Source of the DNA: Sorangium aterium
GTDB lineage: Bacteria; Myxococcota_A; Polyangia; Polyangiales; Polyangiaceae
DNA length: 64,000 bases
Reading direction: 5' to 3'
Assembly: GCF_028368935.1 (NCBI RefSeq)
Contig: NZ_JAQNDK010000004.1
Span: 62,001 to 126,000, forward strand
Each line of letters starts with the position of its first letter. Within the stretch, counting starts at the first letter, position 1. The notes beneath the pieces are model-generated. The model searched no databases, had not been told where the DNA came from, and saw nothing but the letters and a program-made list of their open reading frames with translations. This document shows positions 1 through 8,771 of the stretch, in pieces. The position numbers and the translations under genes were made by a program.

Positions 1-1152
1 CGCTCCACGGCGCCGCCTCCGGCCGCGGCGCCGGAGGCCGCGTCCTGGAGCGGCGCGCCGACCCCGAGCCCGGCGGCGCCCTTCGACCCGCGCGCGTCCG
101 GCGGTGATCCGGGCGGCGGTTACCGCGGCGTGGACCCCAAGGCGCTGAGGCCGCCTCCTGCGCCGACCTTCACCACCGCCCGCGTTCAGCCGCCGCCCCC
201 GCAGGCGCCCACCGTCAAGATGGCGGCGGTCGGCCCGGAGGTCAGGGCCGCGCGCGGGGCAGGGCGCGCCGAGGCGGCGTCGCCCGTGCCGCCGGCGCGC
301 GCCGCGGAGCCAGCCAAGCCGCAGGGAGCGGCGGCGCTCGCGCCCGATCTCCCGCCGCTGCCGCGCGCCGCGCCGAACCCCGAGCTCGCCGCGCGCCGCG
401 CCGAGATCGAGGCGCGCGCCGCGTCGATCGACGGCGAGAGCTTCTTCGAGATGCTCGGCGTCGCGGAGGACGCCCCTCCGGAGCGCGTCCAGAGCGCCTA
501 TTTCGCGCTCGCCAAGCGGTGGCACCCCGACCGGACGCCGGCGGAGCTCCAGGACGTCAAGCCGCTCGTCGCGCGCGTGTTCGCCCGCATCAGCGAGGCC
601 TACCAGACGCTGAGCGATCCGAAGCGGCGCGCCGAGTACCAGAGCGCGCCGAAGGAGGCCCCGCCCCCCGCCGAGGACGAGCAGAAGATCGCCCGCGCCG
701 TCGACGCCGCGCTCGAGTTCCAGAAGGCCGAGATCCTGCTCAAGAAGAACGACCTCGCGGGCGCCGAGGCCCGCGCGCGGCGCGCGCTCAACGCCGACCC
801 GGAGCAGCCCGAGTACATGACGTTGCTCGTCTGGATCCAGGCGCAGCGGCGCGGCGACCCGCCTGTGCTCGCGGAGGGGGCCACCAGCGCGCACTACGAC
901 GACCTGATCCAGACGCTGGATGCCGTCCTGGAGAGGGAGCCTCGCTACGAGCGGGCGCTCTTCTACCGCGGCATGCTCCTCAAGCGCTCGGGGAGGATCG
1001 ACAAGGCGATCGGCGATTTCCGCCTGGCGGCGGAGCTCAACCCGAAGAACCTCGACGCCATCCGCGAGGTCCGCTTGCAGGAGATGCGGAGCCGCACGAC
1101 CACCGATCCGACGCCCGCGGGCGGCCTCCTCGGCAAGTTCTGGAAGCGCTGA
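1..1152 (+). CDS. J-domain (DnaJ-like) and TPR protein, 5' end outside window
   Basis: The frame is open from base 1, so the true start lies upstream; the GTG at 130 is internal. The visible 383 residues begin with a long Pro/Ala-rich low-complexity stretch. A J domain follows (about residues 145-220 as counted from base 1) with the diagnostic HPD tripeptide in KRWHPDRTP and the helix IV-like SEAYQTLSDPKRRAEY. The C-terminal third holds TPR-like helices (KAEILLKKNDLAGAEARARR, then ALFYRGMLLKRSGRIDKAIG). J domains stimulate Hsp70 ATPase, so this is probably a cytosolic DnaK co-chaperone or scaffold. DnaJ zinc fingers and the C-terminal substrate domains are absent, so it is not DnaJ itself. 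Similar J-TPR proteins with disordered N-termini are common in myxobacteria. The stop codon lies inside a perfect palindrome shared with the convergent junction to the next gene. Confidence 0.85.
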   Translation, partial: RSTAPPPAAAPEAASWSGAPTPSPAAPFDPRASGGDPGGGYRGVDPKALRPPPAPTFTTARVQPPPPQAPTVKMAAVGPEVRAARGAGRAEAASPVPPARAAEPAKPQGAAALAPDLPPLPRAAPNPELAARRAEIEARAASIDGESFFEMLGVAEDAPPERVQSAYFALAKRWHPDRTPAELQDVKPLVARVFARISEAYQTLSDPKRRAEYQSAPKEAPPPAEDEQKIARAVDAALEFQKAEILLKKNDLAGAEARARRALNADPEQPEYMTLLVWIQAQRRGDPPVLAEGATSAHYDDLIQTLDAVLEREPRYERALFYRGMLLKRSGRIDKAIGDFRLAAELNPKNLDAIREVRLQEMRSRTTTDPTPAGGLLGKFWKR

Positions 1153-1165
1153 CGCGCGTCAGCGC
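1146..1165. terminator. 20-bp perfect palindrome over a stop codon, likely bidirectional terminator
   Basis: GCGCTGACGC followed by GCGTCAGCGC is a perfect inverted repeat without a loop. It contains the TGA stop of the J-domain gene (1150-1152) and lies 7 bp beyond the stop of the convergent S41 protease. There is no T-run. The core TGACGCGCGTCA recurs at another convergent junction (57005-57016). Confidence 0.5.
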
Positions 1166-1172
1166 ACGCGCT

Positions 1173-3056
1173 TCAGCGCGCTGCCGCGGGCACCGCGCCG
1201 AGCGACCGCAGCGCGCGGCAGACCGTCTCGTCGCGGCAGGGCCCTATCCGCCCGGCGTGCGCCGGCCAGGGCACGTCGCGCACGCGGTGCAGATCGCGCA
1301 CGTCGGGGCCTCGCCACGGGCCTAGCGCCCGGTCCACGCGCGCCTCGCGCTCGCTCGTCGCCGGCAGCGAGAGCTGCACCTGCGGCACGATGCCCACCTT
1401 CTGCACCGGCGCGCCGTCGGGGAGCGCGTAGAGGAGCGTCGTGAGCCGCAGCACGCCGACGTGGGCGTCGTCGTCGAGGTACTCCTGAGCGCACCCCTTG
1501 CCGTACGTCCGATCGCCGATGATCACGCCGCGCCGGTAGCTGCCGATCGCGCCGGCGATCATCTCCGCCGCGCTCGCGGAGTCGCCGTCGACGAGCACCG
1601 CGAGCGGCCCGCTCCACCCGCGCTCCTCCGGGACGTCGGGCGAGCGCTCCACCTCGACGCCGCCGTCGCGGCGCCGCATCGGGAACAGCGGTACACCCGG
1701 CAGGAACAGCGCCAGCGCGGCGATCGCGCCGTCGGTCGAGCCGCCGCCGTTGGCGCGCACGTCCAGCATCACGCCCCGCGTGTCGCCCTGCGCGCGCGCG
1801 CGGAGGAGCGCCGCCGCGACCCGATCCCCGAGGTCGTCGGGCACGTCGGGGATGGCGATCACCGCGACCTTGCCGTCCCCGTAGCGCACAAGATCGAGCG
1901 GCAGCTCGGAGGGCGCCGCCTCGGGCGGCTGGGGTCCGACCGGGTGCGGCGCCACGGTCAGCTCGAGCGGCGCCGCGGCCCCGCGCCGCAGCAGCGCCAC
2001 GCGGGCGGTCGTCCCGGGGTGCACGTCGGACAGCACGGCGAGCTGCTCGGCCTGCTCGACGCTCATGCCGGAGATCGGCAGATCCTGGATCCGGATCACA
2101 ACGTCTCCGTCCTCGAGCGGCGCGAGCGCGCCGCGGTCGATGCGCACCCCGATCGCGGTGCGCGTCATCTCCTGCCAGAGCCGGGCCGGCGGGTGCGCCT
2201 CGAGGTCGAGATCGTAGATGGAGACCTCCTCCTCGAGCGGCGCCCAGGCGCCGTGCGCGTCCAGCTGGGGCACGTAGGCGCGGACCGCGGCGGCGATCAC
2301 CGTGCGCGCCCAGCCGTCCTCGCTCATCGAGGGCGCCGCGCGCTCGCGCACGGCGTCGGCGTACCGGGCGAGCGGCTCCCCGAGGTGCGCGCGCAGCCCG
2401 CCGACCTCCCGGCCGAGCTTGCGCGCGAGGTCCCGGGCGCTGCGCGTCACCTCGCCGTCCTCGAACGGCGCCGACGAGACCAGCTCCCACGCCGCGGCGT
2501 GGGTCGCGGGCGGGCTGGCCAGGCCGCGCCTGTAGCCCTCGTCGAAGAGCCTATCGAGCTCGCGCGACCACCGGGCGAGCTCCTGGCCGACGCGCAGCGC
2601 CGCCGCGCACGGCCCGCTGCCAACGGGCGCCTGCAGCTCGTCCAGGAGCGCGGCGGCCTCCCGCCGCAGCGAGGCGCCCACGGGCGCGTCGGGGGCGACC
2701 GACCACAGCCCGTGCGGATCCAGCCAGTCGGAGGTCGCTTCGGCAAACTTTGCGGGATCGACGCGGAGCGGCGGAGCGGCCAGCGTGGTGCGGGCCTGGG
2801 CGACGATGGCGCGGGCCTGCTCGCAGTCGAGCGACGTCGGCGCTCCGCTCGGCACCGCCATGCCGCGGTCGAGGGCGTTCGGGTCACATCCGACGCCGTC
2901 GATCTCCTCGTCGTCCGGCGCGACGGTGTGGAGCAAGGGCTGCGCGAGCCCGCGCCGCGCCCTCGCGAGGGGGATCTCCGCCTCGCGCGACAGCAGGGCG
3001 AGCGTCGCCAGGCTTGCGGCGATGCACGCGACGGAGCCCGCGACGCGCGTCCTCAC
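1173..3056 (-). CDS. S41 family C-terminal processing peptidase (PDZ + protease)
   Basis: A predicted periplasmic tail-specific serine protease of 627 residues. The GTG start at 3056 gives an N-terminal hydrophobic signal or anchor (AGSVACIAASLATLALL). Upstream in-frame codons are only Arg/Gly-rich and are unlikely to be translated. A PDZ domain (about residues 300-385) includes GDVVIRIQDLPISGMS. The S41 domain follows with LDVRANGGGSTDGAI, the serine in DGDSASAAEM and the lysine in RTYGKGCAQE, the Ser-Lys dyad positions of the CtpA/Prc family, so it is probably active. The roughly 300 residues before the PDZ are a lineage-specific extension. CtpA relatives clip C-termini of envelope proteins. 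The gene is divergent from the sigma factor at 3437, with about 380 bp between them that may hold promoters for both. Confidence 0.9.
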   Translation of the reverse strand: MRTRVAGSVACIAASLATLALLSREAEIPLARARRGLAQPLLHTVAPDDEEIDGVGCDPNALDRGMAVPSGAPTSLDCEQARAIVAQARTTLAAPPLRVDPAKFAEATSDWLDPHGLWSVAPDAPVGASLRREAAALLDELQAPVGSGPCAAALRVGQELARWSRELDRLFDEGYRRGLASPPATHAAAWELVSSAPFEDGEVTRSARDLARKLGREVGGLRAHLGEPLARYADAVRERAAPSMSEDGWARTVIAAAVRAYVPQLDAHGAWAPLEEEVSIYDLDLEAHPPARLWQEMTRTAIGVRIDRGALAPLEDGDVVIRIQDLPISGMSVEQAEQLAVLSDVHPGTTARVALLRRGAAAPLELTVAPHPVGPQPPEAAPSELPLDLVRYGDGKVAVIAIPDVPDDLGDRVAAALLRARAQGDTRGVMLDVRANGGGSTDGAIAALALFLPGVPLFPMRRRDGGVEVERSPDVPEERGWSGPLAVLVDGDSASAAEMIAGAIGSYRRGVIIGDRTYGKGCAQEYLDDDAHVGVLRLTTLLYALPDGAPVQKVGIVPQVQLSLPATSEREARVDRALGPWRGPDVRDLHRVRDVPWPAHAGRIGPCRDETVCRALRSLGAVPAAAR

Positions 3057-3436
3057 TGCTCCCCGGATATCACGATGCGGCGCGCGGGGGCAGGGGCGAC
3101 CGCGGCCGCGTGCGCGCGGAGAGCGAGCGCGCGCGCCGCGCGGGCGGCGCCGTCGCCCGCGGCCTGGGGACACTGCGCGCACCTCGTCCGCCTCGTTCGC
3201 CGCTCGTGCGCCGTGGATCTGGGCTCAGCGCTGCGCATCCGTGCTCCTCCGCTTTCCCGCAAAGCTTTCGCTTCCGTCGGTGGATCCGAACACGTTGCGC
3301 ATTCCAGCGCAAAAAAAGGCGATTTCCTAGGGTTTATCCCGGCATCACGCCTGCATCTGCCCCGGTGCCGCCCGCCGGCTCGCAGGGGCTCGCAAGCCCT
3401 CCTTGATCGGCGCGCGCGGTGGAGAGCGGAGAGATC
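3057..3436. other. Divergent intergenic region, promoter-bearing
   Basis: About 380 bp separate the divergently transcribed S41 protease and sigma factor genes. The first part is GC-rich; from about 3230 to 3370 the sequence becomes clearly richer in A/T, including an A-run at 3311-3317, as expected of a promoter region. A small inverted repeat, TTGCGC-N6-GCGCAA, lies at 3295-3312. I could not assign definite -35/-10 boxes. No coding sequence is convincing here. Confidence 0.5.
3295..3312. promoter_or_regulatory. Inverted repeat TTGCGC-N6-GCGCAA, possible operator
   Basis: A perfect 6-bp dyad with 6-bp spacer, in the A/T-richer part of the region between the divergent protease and sigma-factor genes. 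Its position and half-site spacing suit a dimeric regulator. The A-run on its 3' side is wrong for a plus-strand terminator. Confidence 0.25.
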
Positions 3437-4264
3437 ATGAGCGCCACCTGGGATCGTGCGGCATTCTCGGCTTATCGTACAGAGCTCGCGAACTACGCCA
3501 CCCTGAGCCCGGACGCCGAGCGGGAGCTCGCGCTCCGCTGGCGAGCAGGTGACCGGGACGCTGGCCGGCGCCTCATCGAGGCGTGCCTGCCCTTCGTGAT
3601 GACGATCGCTCTCGAGTACCGCCGCTGGGGGCTGCCGATGGAGGACATCGTGCAGGAGGGGAACATCGGCCTCCTGAAGGCCGCGGAGCGCTTCGATCCG
3701 GACCGCGGCTGCCGCCTGGCGACCTACGCGGCCTACTGGATCCGGGCGGAGATCCGCGAGCACGTGGCGCGGGGGTACCGGATCGTGCGCCTCGGGTCGT
3801 CGAAGAGCGAGCGGCGCGCGCTGCGCATCTACCGCAAGACGCACGAGAAGGACCCGGCGGTGCTCGCGGAGCTGAGCGGCCTGTCGGAGGAGCGGGCGGC
3901 CGAGCTGCTGCCGCTGCTCATGGCGCGCGACGTCAGCCTGGAGCGCTCTCCGACCGAGGACGGCATAGCTCCGGTGGAGCGGCTCGCGTCGAGCGGGCAC
4001 ACGCCGGAGGAGGAGGCCTGCGCCGCCGACGAGCGCGCGCAGCTCTCGCGCGCGCTGCTCCAGGTCGTGAACGAGCTGTCGCCCCGCGAGCGCTCCATCA
4101 TGAACCAGCGCTGGCTGACGGACAGCCCCGTGACGCTCGAGCAGCTCGGCGCCGACTTCGGCGTCAGCAAGGAGCGCGTGCGGCAGATCGAGGAGCGCGC
4201 GAAGAAGCGGATGCGCGCGCGCATCGAAGAGATCACCCGCGAGCCGATGGCCAAGAGCGCCTGA
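3437..4264 (+). CDS. RNA polymerase sigma-70 family factor, RpoH/group 3-like
   Basis: A 275-residue sigma factor. The ATG at 3437 is preferred over the in-frame GTG at 3419 because a GGAGAG ribosome site lies just before it (3431 region). Region 2 is intact, with the core-binding EDIVQEGNIGLLKAAERFDP and the -10 recognition stretch CRLATYAAYWIRAEIREHV. A region 3-like helical segment follows. Region 4 ends with the helix-turn-helix LEQLGADFGVSKERVRQIEE. The absence of region 1.1 and the short length match the sigma-32 (RpoH) group; myxobacteria keep several such paralogues (SigB/SigC types) for heat shock and development. Which regulon it serves cannot be read from the sequence. No anti-sigma gene is adjacent. 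Confidence 0.93.
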   Translation: MSATWDRAAFSAYRTELANYATLSPDAERELALRWRAGDRDAGRRLIEACLPFVMTIALEYRRWGLPMEDIVQEGNIGLLKAAERFDPDRGCRLATYAAYWIRAEIREHVARGYRIVRLGSSKSERRALRIYRKTHEKDPAVLAELSGLSEERAAELLPLLMARDVSLERSPTEDGIAPVERLASSGHTPEEEACAADERAQLSRALLQVVNELSPRERSIMNQRWLTDSPVTLEQLGADFGVSKERVRQIEERAKKRMRARIEEITREPMAKSA

Positions 4265-4326
4265 GGCGCCTGTGGCAGCGAGACGCGGCGCGCTCCAGCG
4301 CCGCATCTGGCCGCGCACTGCTCCTT

Positions 4327-4348
4327 GCCGCCTCGAGCCGGAGGCGGC
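4327..4348. terminator. Hairpin between convergent genes
   Basis: GCCGCCTC-N6-GAGGCGGC is a perfect 8-bp stem between the stop of the sigma factor gene (4264) and the stop of the convergent MBL-fold gene (4352). It lacks a T-run. Intrinsic-type termination is inferred from its place and stem stability. Confidence 0.45.
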
Positions 4349-4351
4349 GCC

Positions 4352-5185
4352 CTAGATCTCGATGACCGTGCCTTCGCGCGCGGCGATGGTGTTCGGGAAG
4401 AGCTCGCGGGCGCGCATCTCCTTCTCGCGCACCATCGCGTCGGTCTGGTTGGGGTCGTGGTGGTGCAGGACGAGCTGCTTGGCGCCCGCCGCCTTCGCGA
4501 GCTCGCAGCCCGCGACGAACGTGGCGTGACCCCAGCCCGTCTTCGGGCCGCCGCCCACCTCGCCCGCGTACTCCTCGGGCGTGTACATCGCGTCGAAGAT
4601 CAGCACGTCGGCGCCCATCGCGAGCTTCTTCAGCTTCGGATCCACGATCGCGTAGTGCTCGGAGTCGGTGATGTACACGACGACCTTGCCCTCGTGCTCG
4701 ACGCGGTACGCGTAGACGCCGTTCGGGTGGTTGCCGCGCGCGTTGGTCACGCGAACATCGTCGTTCGGGCCGATCGTGACCACCTCGCCCTCGTAGAGGT
4801 CGCGGAAGGTCATCGCCGCGCCCATCTCCGTGAGGTGCACCGGGAAGCTCGGGTAGTCCATCTGCCCGGCCAGCGTCTCCTCGAGCGTCCGGGAGACGTT
4901 GAGGCCACCGTAGAGATGGATCTTGTTCCCGCGCACGAACGCCGGCGTGAAGAACGGGAAGCCCTGGATGTGATCCCAGTGCACATGACTGAAGAACATC
5001 CAGGCTTCGAAGGGCATCTCCTTGACCAGATCCTGGCCGAGGAGACGGAGCCCCGTCCCGCCATCGAGGATGACCAGCGTTTCACCGGCACGGATCTCAT
5101 AGCAGCTCGTGTTGCCGCCAACTTCGACCGTGCCTGCACCGGGCGTGGGGATGCTTCCGCGAACCCCCCACATCTTGATCCGCAT
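4352..5185 (-). CDS. Metallo-beta-lactamase-fold hydrolase
   Basis: A 277-residue MBL-fold enzyme. The ATG at 5185 is chosen because a purine-rich GAGGCAGG lies directly upstream and the N-terminal beta-strand MRIKMWGVRGSIPTPG is typical of the family start. The zinc ligands are visible as FFSHVHWDHIQGFPF (HxHxDH). Further conserved pieces are the Asp in VYITDSEHY, the downstream GWGHATF and the late LVLHHHDPNQTD. The architecture resembles the RNase Z / class II cAMP phosphodiesterase-like branch, whose members hydrolyse phosphodiesters or related esters. The substrate is unknown. It is cytosolic with no signal peptide, apparently monocistronic, and convergent with the sigma factor gene. Confidence 0.88.
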   Translation of the reverse strand: MRIKMWGVRGSIPTPGAGTVEVGGNTSCYEIRAGETLVILDGGTGLRLLGQDLVKEMPFEAWMFFSHVHWDHIQGFPFFTPAFVRGNKIHLYGGLNVSRTLEETLAGQMDYPSFPVHLTEMGAAMTFRDLYEGEVVTIGPNDDVRVTNARGNHPNGVYAYRVEHEGKVVVYITDSEHYAIVDPKLKKLAMGADVLIFDAMYTPEEYAGEVGGGPKTGWGHATFVAGCELAKAAGAKQLVLHHHDPNQTDAMVREKEMRARELFPNTIAAREGTVIEI

Positions 5186-5635
5186 CCTGCCTCGCTCGCT
5201 GAACCCCGCCCGTTTCAAGGTAGAGCTATTAGATTCCGAGCGCGGGCAGCGTCAAGCCGCCTGGTGCACCGGGAGCAAGGAAGGTCGCAGACGTGGAGAC
5301 CTGGCCGGGGGAGCAGGGCCAAGGCGCCAATGTAGTCAGAGGATAGGTCGCGGCCCGGCGGCAGGCCGCTCCCGCCTCTGGAGGGCGGGAGCGCGCGGCG
5401 GCTGGGCGGAGGCGCGGGCGGCGGGGAAGAGGCGGTGGCGGCAGGGCAGAGGCGAGGCGGGGGCGGCGGGGCAGAGGCGGTGGCGGCGGGGCGGGGGCGC
5501 AGGGGGCGGTCCCAGGTCGGCCCGAGGGCGGCGCAGGCATGGCAGCGGCACGGCCCGCGGACGGCGGCGGGAGGGCAGGACGATCGAGCGCAGCGGGCAC
5601 GCGAAGGCCGCGGCCGATGGGCTATGGTCGGTCGC
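5186..5635. repeat. Gene-free region with G-rich imperfect tandem repeats
   Basis: No convincing gene is present in these 450 bp. From about 5375 to 5520 the plus strand consists of imperfect repeats of a roughly 20-bp unit built from GGCGGCGGGGCAGAGGCGG, ending in closely spaced G4-G5 runs (about 5487-5513) that could fold into a G-quadruplex. The remaining part, next to the start of the MBL gene, is ordinary sequence that must hold its promoter. Confidence 0.6.
5623..5628 (+). promoter_or_regulatory. TANNNT -10-like box (TATGGT) before a possibly leaderless gene
   Basis: TATGGT lies 7 nt before the ATG at 5636, and no Shine-Dalgarno is visible. Transcription from this box would begin at or next to the start codon. 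No clear -35 element was found. Confidence 0.3.
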
Positions 5636-6181
5636 ATGCCGCTCCACGCGGACGCCATCGTCGTCCTCGGCTGCAGGGTGTTTCCGTCGGGACGCCCAGC
5701 GGCCCCCGGCGCGCGCCGCGCGGCGCGCGCCGCAGAGGCCTACCGCGACGGCGTCGCGCCGTGGGTGATCGCCAGCGGCGGGCGCCGCTGGGGCGCGCAG
5801 ATCGAGGCGCGCGTGCTCTCCGCCGAGCTGCGGCGCGCCGGCGTCCCGGCGCACGCGATTCTGCAGGATCTCTGGTCGCTGACGACGCACGAGAACGCGA
5901 TCTTCAGCGCGGCCCTCCTGCGCCGCGTGGGCGCGCGGCGCGCGGCGATCGTCACCTGCTCCTGGCACATGGCCAGGGCTCTCCAGAACTTCCACGACGT
6001 CGGGATCGACGCTTGCGGGCTGCCGGCGTCGCGCGTGGGCGAGCCGGCAGTTGCGCGCGCGTGGCAGCGCGGTCACGAGGTGATCTCGATGTGGCTCGAC
6101 GCGCGCGCGATGCGCCGCAGGCGGATCCTCAGCGAGAGCGCCGCCTGGCTGCTCGACACCGCTCGTCAGGGTGAACCGTGA
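5636..6181 (+). CDS. YdcF/DUF218 (ElyC/SanA-like) family protein
   Basis: A 181-residue DUF218 protein. The family signatures are the initial strand DAIVVLGCRV, the GGRRWG glycine turn, the LTTHENAIFS stretch (the family usually has a D/E-S-x-N-T-x-E-N motif) and AAIVTCSWHMARA (usually VTSxxHMPRA). The start at 5636 places DAIVVLG near the N-terminus, as in relatives; an ATG at 5624 is possible. DUF218 proteins are linked to envelope polysaccharide and peptidoglycan precursor metabolism in E. coli (ElyC, SanA), but the chemistry is not settled. No transmembrane anchor is evident here. Its TGA overlaps the GTG at 6178, an alternative start of the next gene, so the two are probably co-transcribed. 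A second DUF218 protein lies at 9952-10713. Confidence 0.8.
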   Translation: MPLHADAIVVLGCRVFPSGRPAAPGARRAARAAEAYRDGVAPWVIASGGRRWGAQIEARVLSAELRRAGVPAHAILQDLWSLTTHENAIFSAALLRRVGARRAAIVTCSWHMARALQNFHDVGIDACGLPASRVGEPAVARAWQRGHEVISMWLDARAMRRRRILSESAAWLLDTARQGEP

Positions 6182-6183
6182 TC

Positions 6184-8568
6184 ATGCCGAGAAGGCGCTC
6201 CTCTCCTCTCCTCGTCCTCGCGCTGCTCCTCTCCCTCTCCGCCTGCACCGGGCAGCCGGCGCCGGGCGCCGCGCCCGACGCGGGGAGCTCCGCGGCGGCG
6301 CCGGCCGCCAGCGCCGGGGCGGCGGAGCGGCGGGGCGCCCTCCTCGCGGCCGAGCAGCGCCGCGCCGCCCTGGAGGTGAGCCCCGCGGACCAGCAGAGCC
6401 GCGACGTCGGCGTGCGGCGCGCCGCCGCGCGGGCCCTCGCGCGCATCGGCGGAGAAGCGGCGTGGCCTGGGCTCGCGCGGGCCCTCGCCGACGAGGACGA
6501 CGAGATCGTCGCGTGGGCCGCCTACGGCCTCGGGTTCTCGTGCAAGGAGCGCGAGGCCGAGACGGTCTCGGCGCTCGTCGCGCGCGCCCTCGCCCGCGAT
6601 GCCCGCCCGAGCCCCGCGGGCGCGTCGAGCGCCGCTGCGCCCGCGGCGGCGTCGAGCGGCGGCGCGCCCGCGGCGGCGTCGAGCGGCGGCGCGCCCGCGG
6701 CGGCGCCGCTGCTCGACGCGGGCGGCGCGATCGCCCGCGCCATCGGGCGGTGCGGCGCGGAGGCGTCGGAGCCGACGCTGGTCGCGTGGCTCGACGGCCC
6801 GCGCGAGCGCGCGATCCACGCAGCGTACGCGCTCGGCGATCTCGCCGCGATCAAGCTCAAGCTGCGCGAGGAGACGCTCGTCGCGCTGCTCAACCTCGCC
6901 TCGGGGAGCGCGGCGAGCCCGCCGGTCCCCGAGGCGCTCTACCCGATCGGGCGGCTCGAGCACGTCCCGCTCACGGTCATCCCCCGCATCCGCGACGTCG
7001 CGACCGCGCGGCTCGCGGAGGCCTCCGATGCGCGGCTCTTCGCGGTGCGCGCGCTCGGCCGGGCAGGGGAGGCGGCCGCCTCCGAGCTCGCGCGCGTGCT
7101 CTCCGCGAAGGGCGTGTTCACCGCGAGCGAGCGCGCCGAGGCCGCGCGCGCCCTCAAGCGGCTCGGCCCGCCGGGCCAGCGCGCCCTCGCCGACGCGGTC
7201 GCCGCGCTCGCCCCGAGCGCGGACCCGATCGCGCTCACGGGCCTCGTGAGCGAGGACTTCGGCGTGCTGCTCACCGCGCTCGACGCGCTCGGATCTGCGG
7301 GCGCCGCGCGCAAGGCGCTCCGCGATCTCGCCGCCCTCCCGCCGCCGCCGAGCGCGCCCGCGGCGATCCTCCGCCGCGTCGCGTGGCTCCGCTGCGGCGC
7401 CGCCAGGCTCCTCGCGGGCGGGGACTACCGCGATCCGCTGCTCCTCGGCTGTGACGTCACGGCGCCGGCGGAGCCGGGGAGCAAGCCGGACGCAGGCGCG
7501 CCGGTGCGCGGCTCGATCGGCGCCCGGGCGGTCGTCGAGGTGATCGGCCGCGACGCCATCACGGGCGCGCGGCTCGCCGCGTTCCGCGCGTACGCCGCGT
7601 CGGGCGAGCTGCGCGCGCGGGAGGCCGCGATCGAGCTCATCGCCGCGCATGAAGAGATCGCCGGCGCGCCCGACCTGCTCGCGAAGGCGCTCGCCGCGGA
7701 GGAGCCGGGCCTCGTCGCCGCCGCGGCGGAGGTCATCGCGCGGCAGCCGCAGCGCGCGTCGGAGGCGCCGGGGCAGGGGAAGCGCAAGCGCAGGAAGCGG
7801 AGCGACGAGAAGGACGCTCCCGCTGCGGTGACGTCGCCGGCGATCGAGGGCGCGCTGCTCTCGATCCTCGACCGCCCGGGCGCGCGCGACGATCCGGAGC
7901 TGATCGGCGCGGTCGTCGACGCGGTCGGGGCGCTGGCGCTCAAGCCGGCGGAGGCTCGCCTGGAGCAGCTCTGCCGATCGAGCCACCCCACGACGCGGGC
8001 GCGCGCCGGAACGGCGCTCGGCGTGCTCAGGGGCCGCAAGATCGCGTGCGACGCCGGTCTGCCGGGGGACGCGGGCGGGGCGGGGCGGCCGGCCGTCGCG
8101 CCGCCGGTCGGCGAGGTGCCGGCCGAGGCCTCCGCGCTCGTGCGCGCGCCCGCGGCGCTGATCTTCGACACGGACGCCGGCGAGCTCACGATGACGCTCG
8201 ACCCTGCGCTCGCGCCGGTCGCGGTGACCCGCTTCGTCGACCTCGCGCGCTCCGGCTATTACGACGGCAAGATCGTCCACCGCGTGGTGCCCGGCTTCGT
8301 CACCCAGTTCGGCGCGCCGTTCGGCGACGGCGCCGGAGGTCCGCCCGGCAGGCCGGCGCTTCGCTGCGAGACGTCGCCGGTCGCGTTCGAGCCGCTCCGG
8401 GTCGGCGTCGCGCTCGCCGGCCGCGACACCGGATCGAGCCAGCTCTTCGTGATGCACGCGCGCGCGCCGCACCTCGACGGCCAGTACGCGGCCGTCGGCG
8501 TCGCCGCCGGGCCGTGGGCTGCGCTCGCGGATGGGGACGTCATCCGGAGCGTGAAGGTGCGGGACTGA
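6184..8568 (+). CDS. HEAT-repeat lipoprotein with C-terminal cyclophilin domain
   Basis: A 794-residue predicted lipoprotein. The ATG at 6184 is favoured; a GTG at 6178 is possible and would overlap the previous stop. The signal is hydrophobic and ends in the lipobox LSLSAC. An Ala/Ser-rich linker follows, then a long run of alpha-helical HEAT-like repeats (for example VRRAAARALARIGGEAAWPG and ALADEDDEIVAWAAYGLG), interrupted near residues 135-175 by a low-complexity SSGGAPAAA repeat. The last 140 residues form a cyclophilin-type peptidyl-prolyl isomerase: TRFVDLARSGYYDGKIVHRV, then VPGFVTQFGAPFGDG and SSQLFVMHA. The His-Arg-Val and Gln positions of the catalytic pocket are kept. It probably acts in the periplasm as a folding catalyst tethered to a protein-binding solenoid. 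Confidence 0.88.
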   Translation: MPRRRSSPLLVLALLLSLSACTGQPAPGAAPDAGSSAAAPAASAGAAERRGALLAAEQRRAALEVSPADQQSRDVGVRRAAARALARIGGEAAWPGLARALADEDDEIVAWAAYGLGFSCKEREAETVSALVARALARDARPSPAGASSAAAPAAASSGGAPAAASSGGAPAAAPLLDAGGAIARAIGRCGAEASEPTLVAWLDGPRERAIHAAYALGDLAAIKLKLREETLVALLNLASGSAASPPVPEALYPIGRLEHVPLTVIPRIRDVATARLAEASDARLFAVRALGRAGEAAASELARVLSAKGVFTASERAEAARALKRLGPPGQRALADAVAALAPSADPIALTGLVSEDFGVLLTALDALGSAGAARKALRDLAALPPPPSAPAAILRRVAWLRCGAARLLAGGDYRDPLLLGCDVTAPAEPGSKPDAGAPVRGSIGARAVVEVIGRDAITGARLAAFRAYAASGELRAREAAIELIAAHEEIAGAPDLLAKALAAEEPGLVAAAAEVIARQPQRASEAPGQGKRKRRKRSDEKDAPAAVTSPAIEGALLSILDRPGARDDPELIGAVVDAVGALALKPAEARLEQLCRSSHPTTRARAGTALGVLRGRKIACDAGLPGDAGGAGRPAVAPPVGEVPAEASALVRAPAALIFDTDAGELTMTLDPALAPVAVTRFVDLARSGYYDGKIVHRVVPGFVTQFGAPFGDGAGGPPGRPALRCETSPVAFEPLRVGVALAGRDTGSSQLFVMHARAPHLDGQYAAVGVAAGPWAALADGDVIRSVKVRD

Positions 8569-8771
8569 TCGCGGTCGGCGCGTTGCGCGCGCGTCCTGTG
8601 ACGACCTTGGGCGCGCGGCGCCTGCGGCGTGCGCGCGGCGCACGACGCGCCTCACGCGGCGCGCTTCAAGGAGTGTGCGACATGCGCCACGCATCGCTCG
8701 TGTGCGGAGCGTGACGCGCGTGCGCGTGCAAACGTGAACGGCCGTGTCGCGGCGTGGCCCATCCATGTCGG

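Noticed and set aside
3295-3317. Inverted repeat plus A-run considered as an intrinsic terminator
   Set aside because: The poly-A side is wrong for the plus strand, and no minus-strand gene ends here; it lies between two divergent starts.
8682-8714. Ten-codon open frame before the glycosyltransferase considered as a leader peptide
   Set aside because: No ribosome site and no attenuator-like hairpins follow; the promoter-like boxes lie downstream of it.
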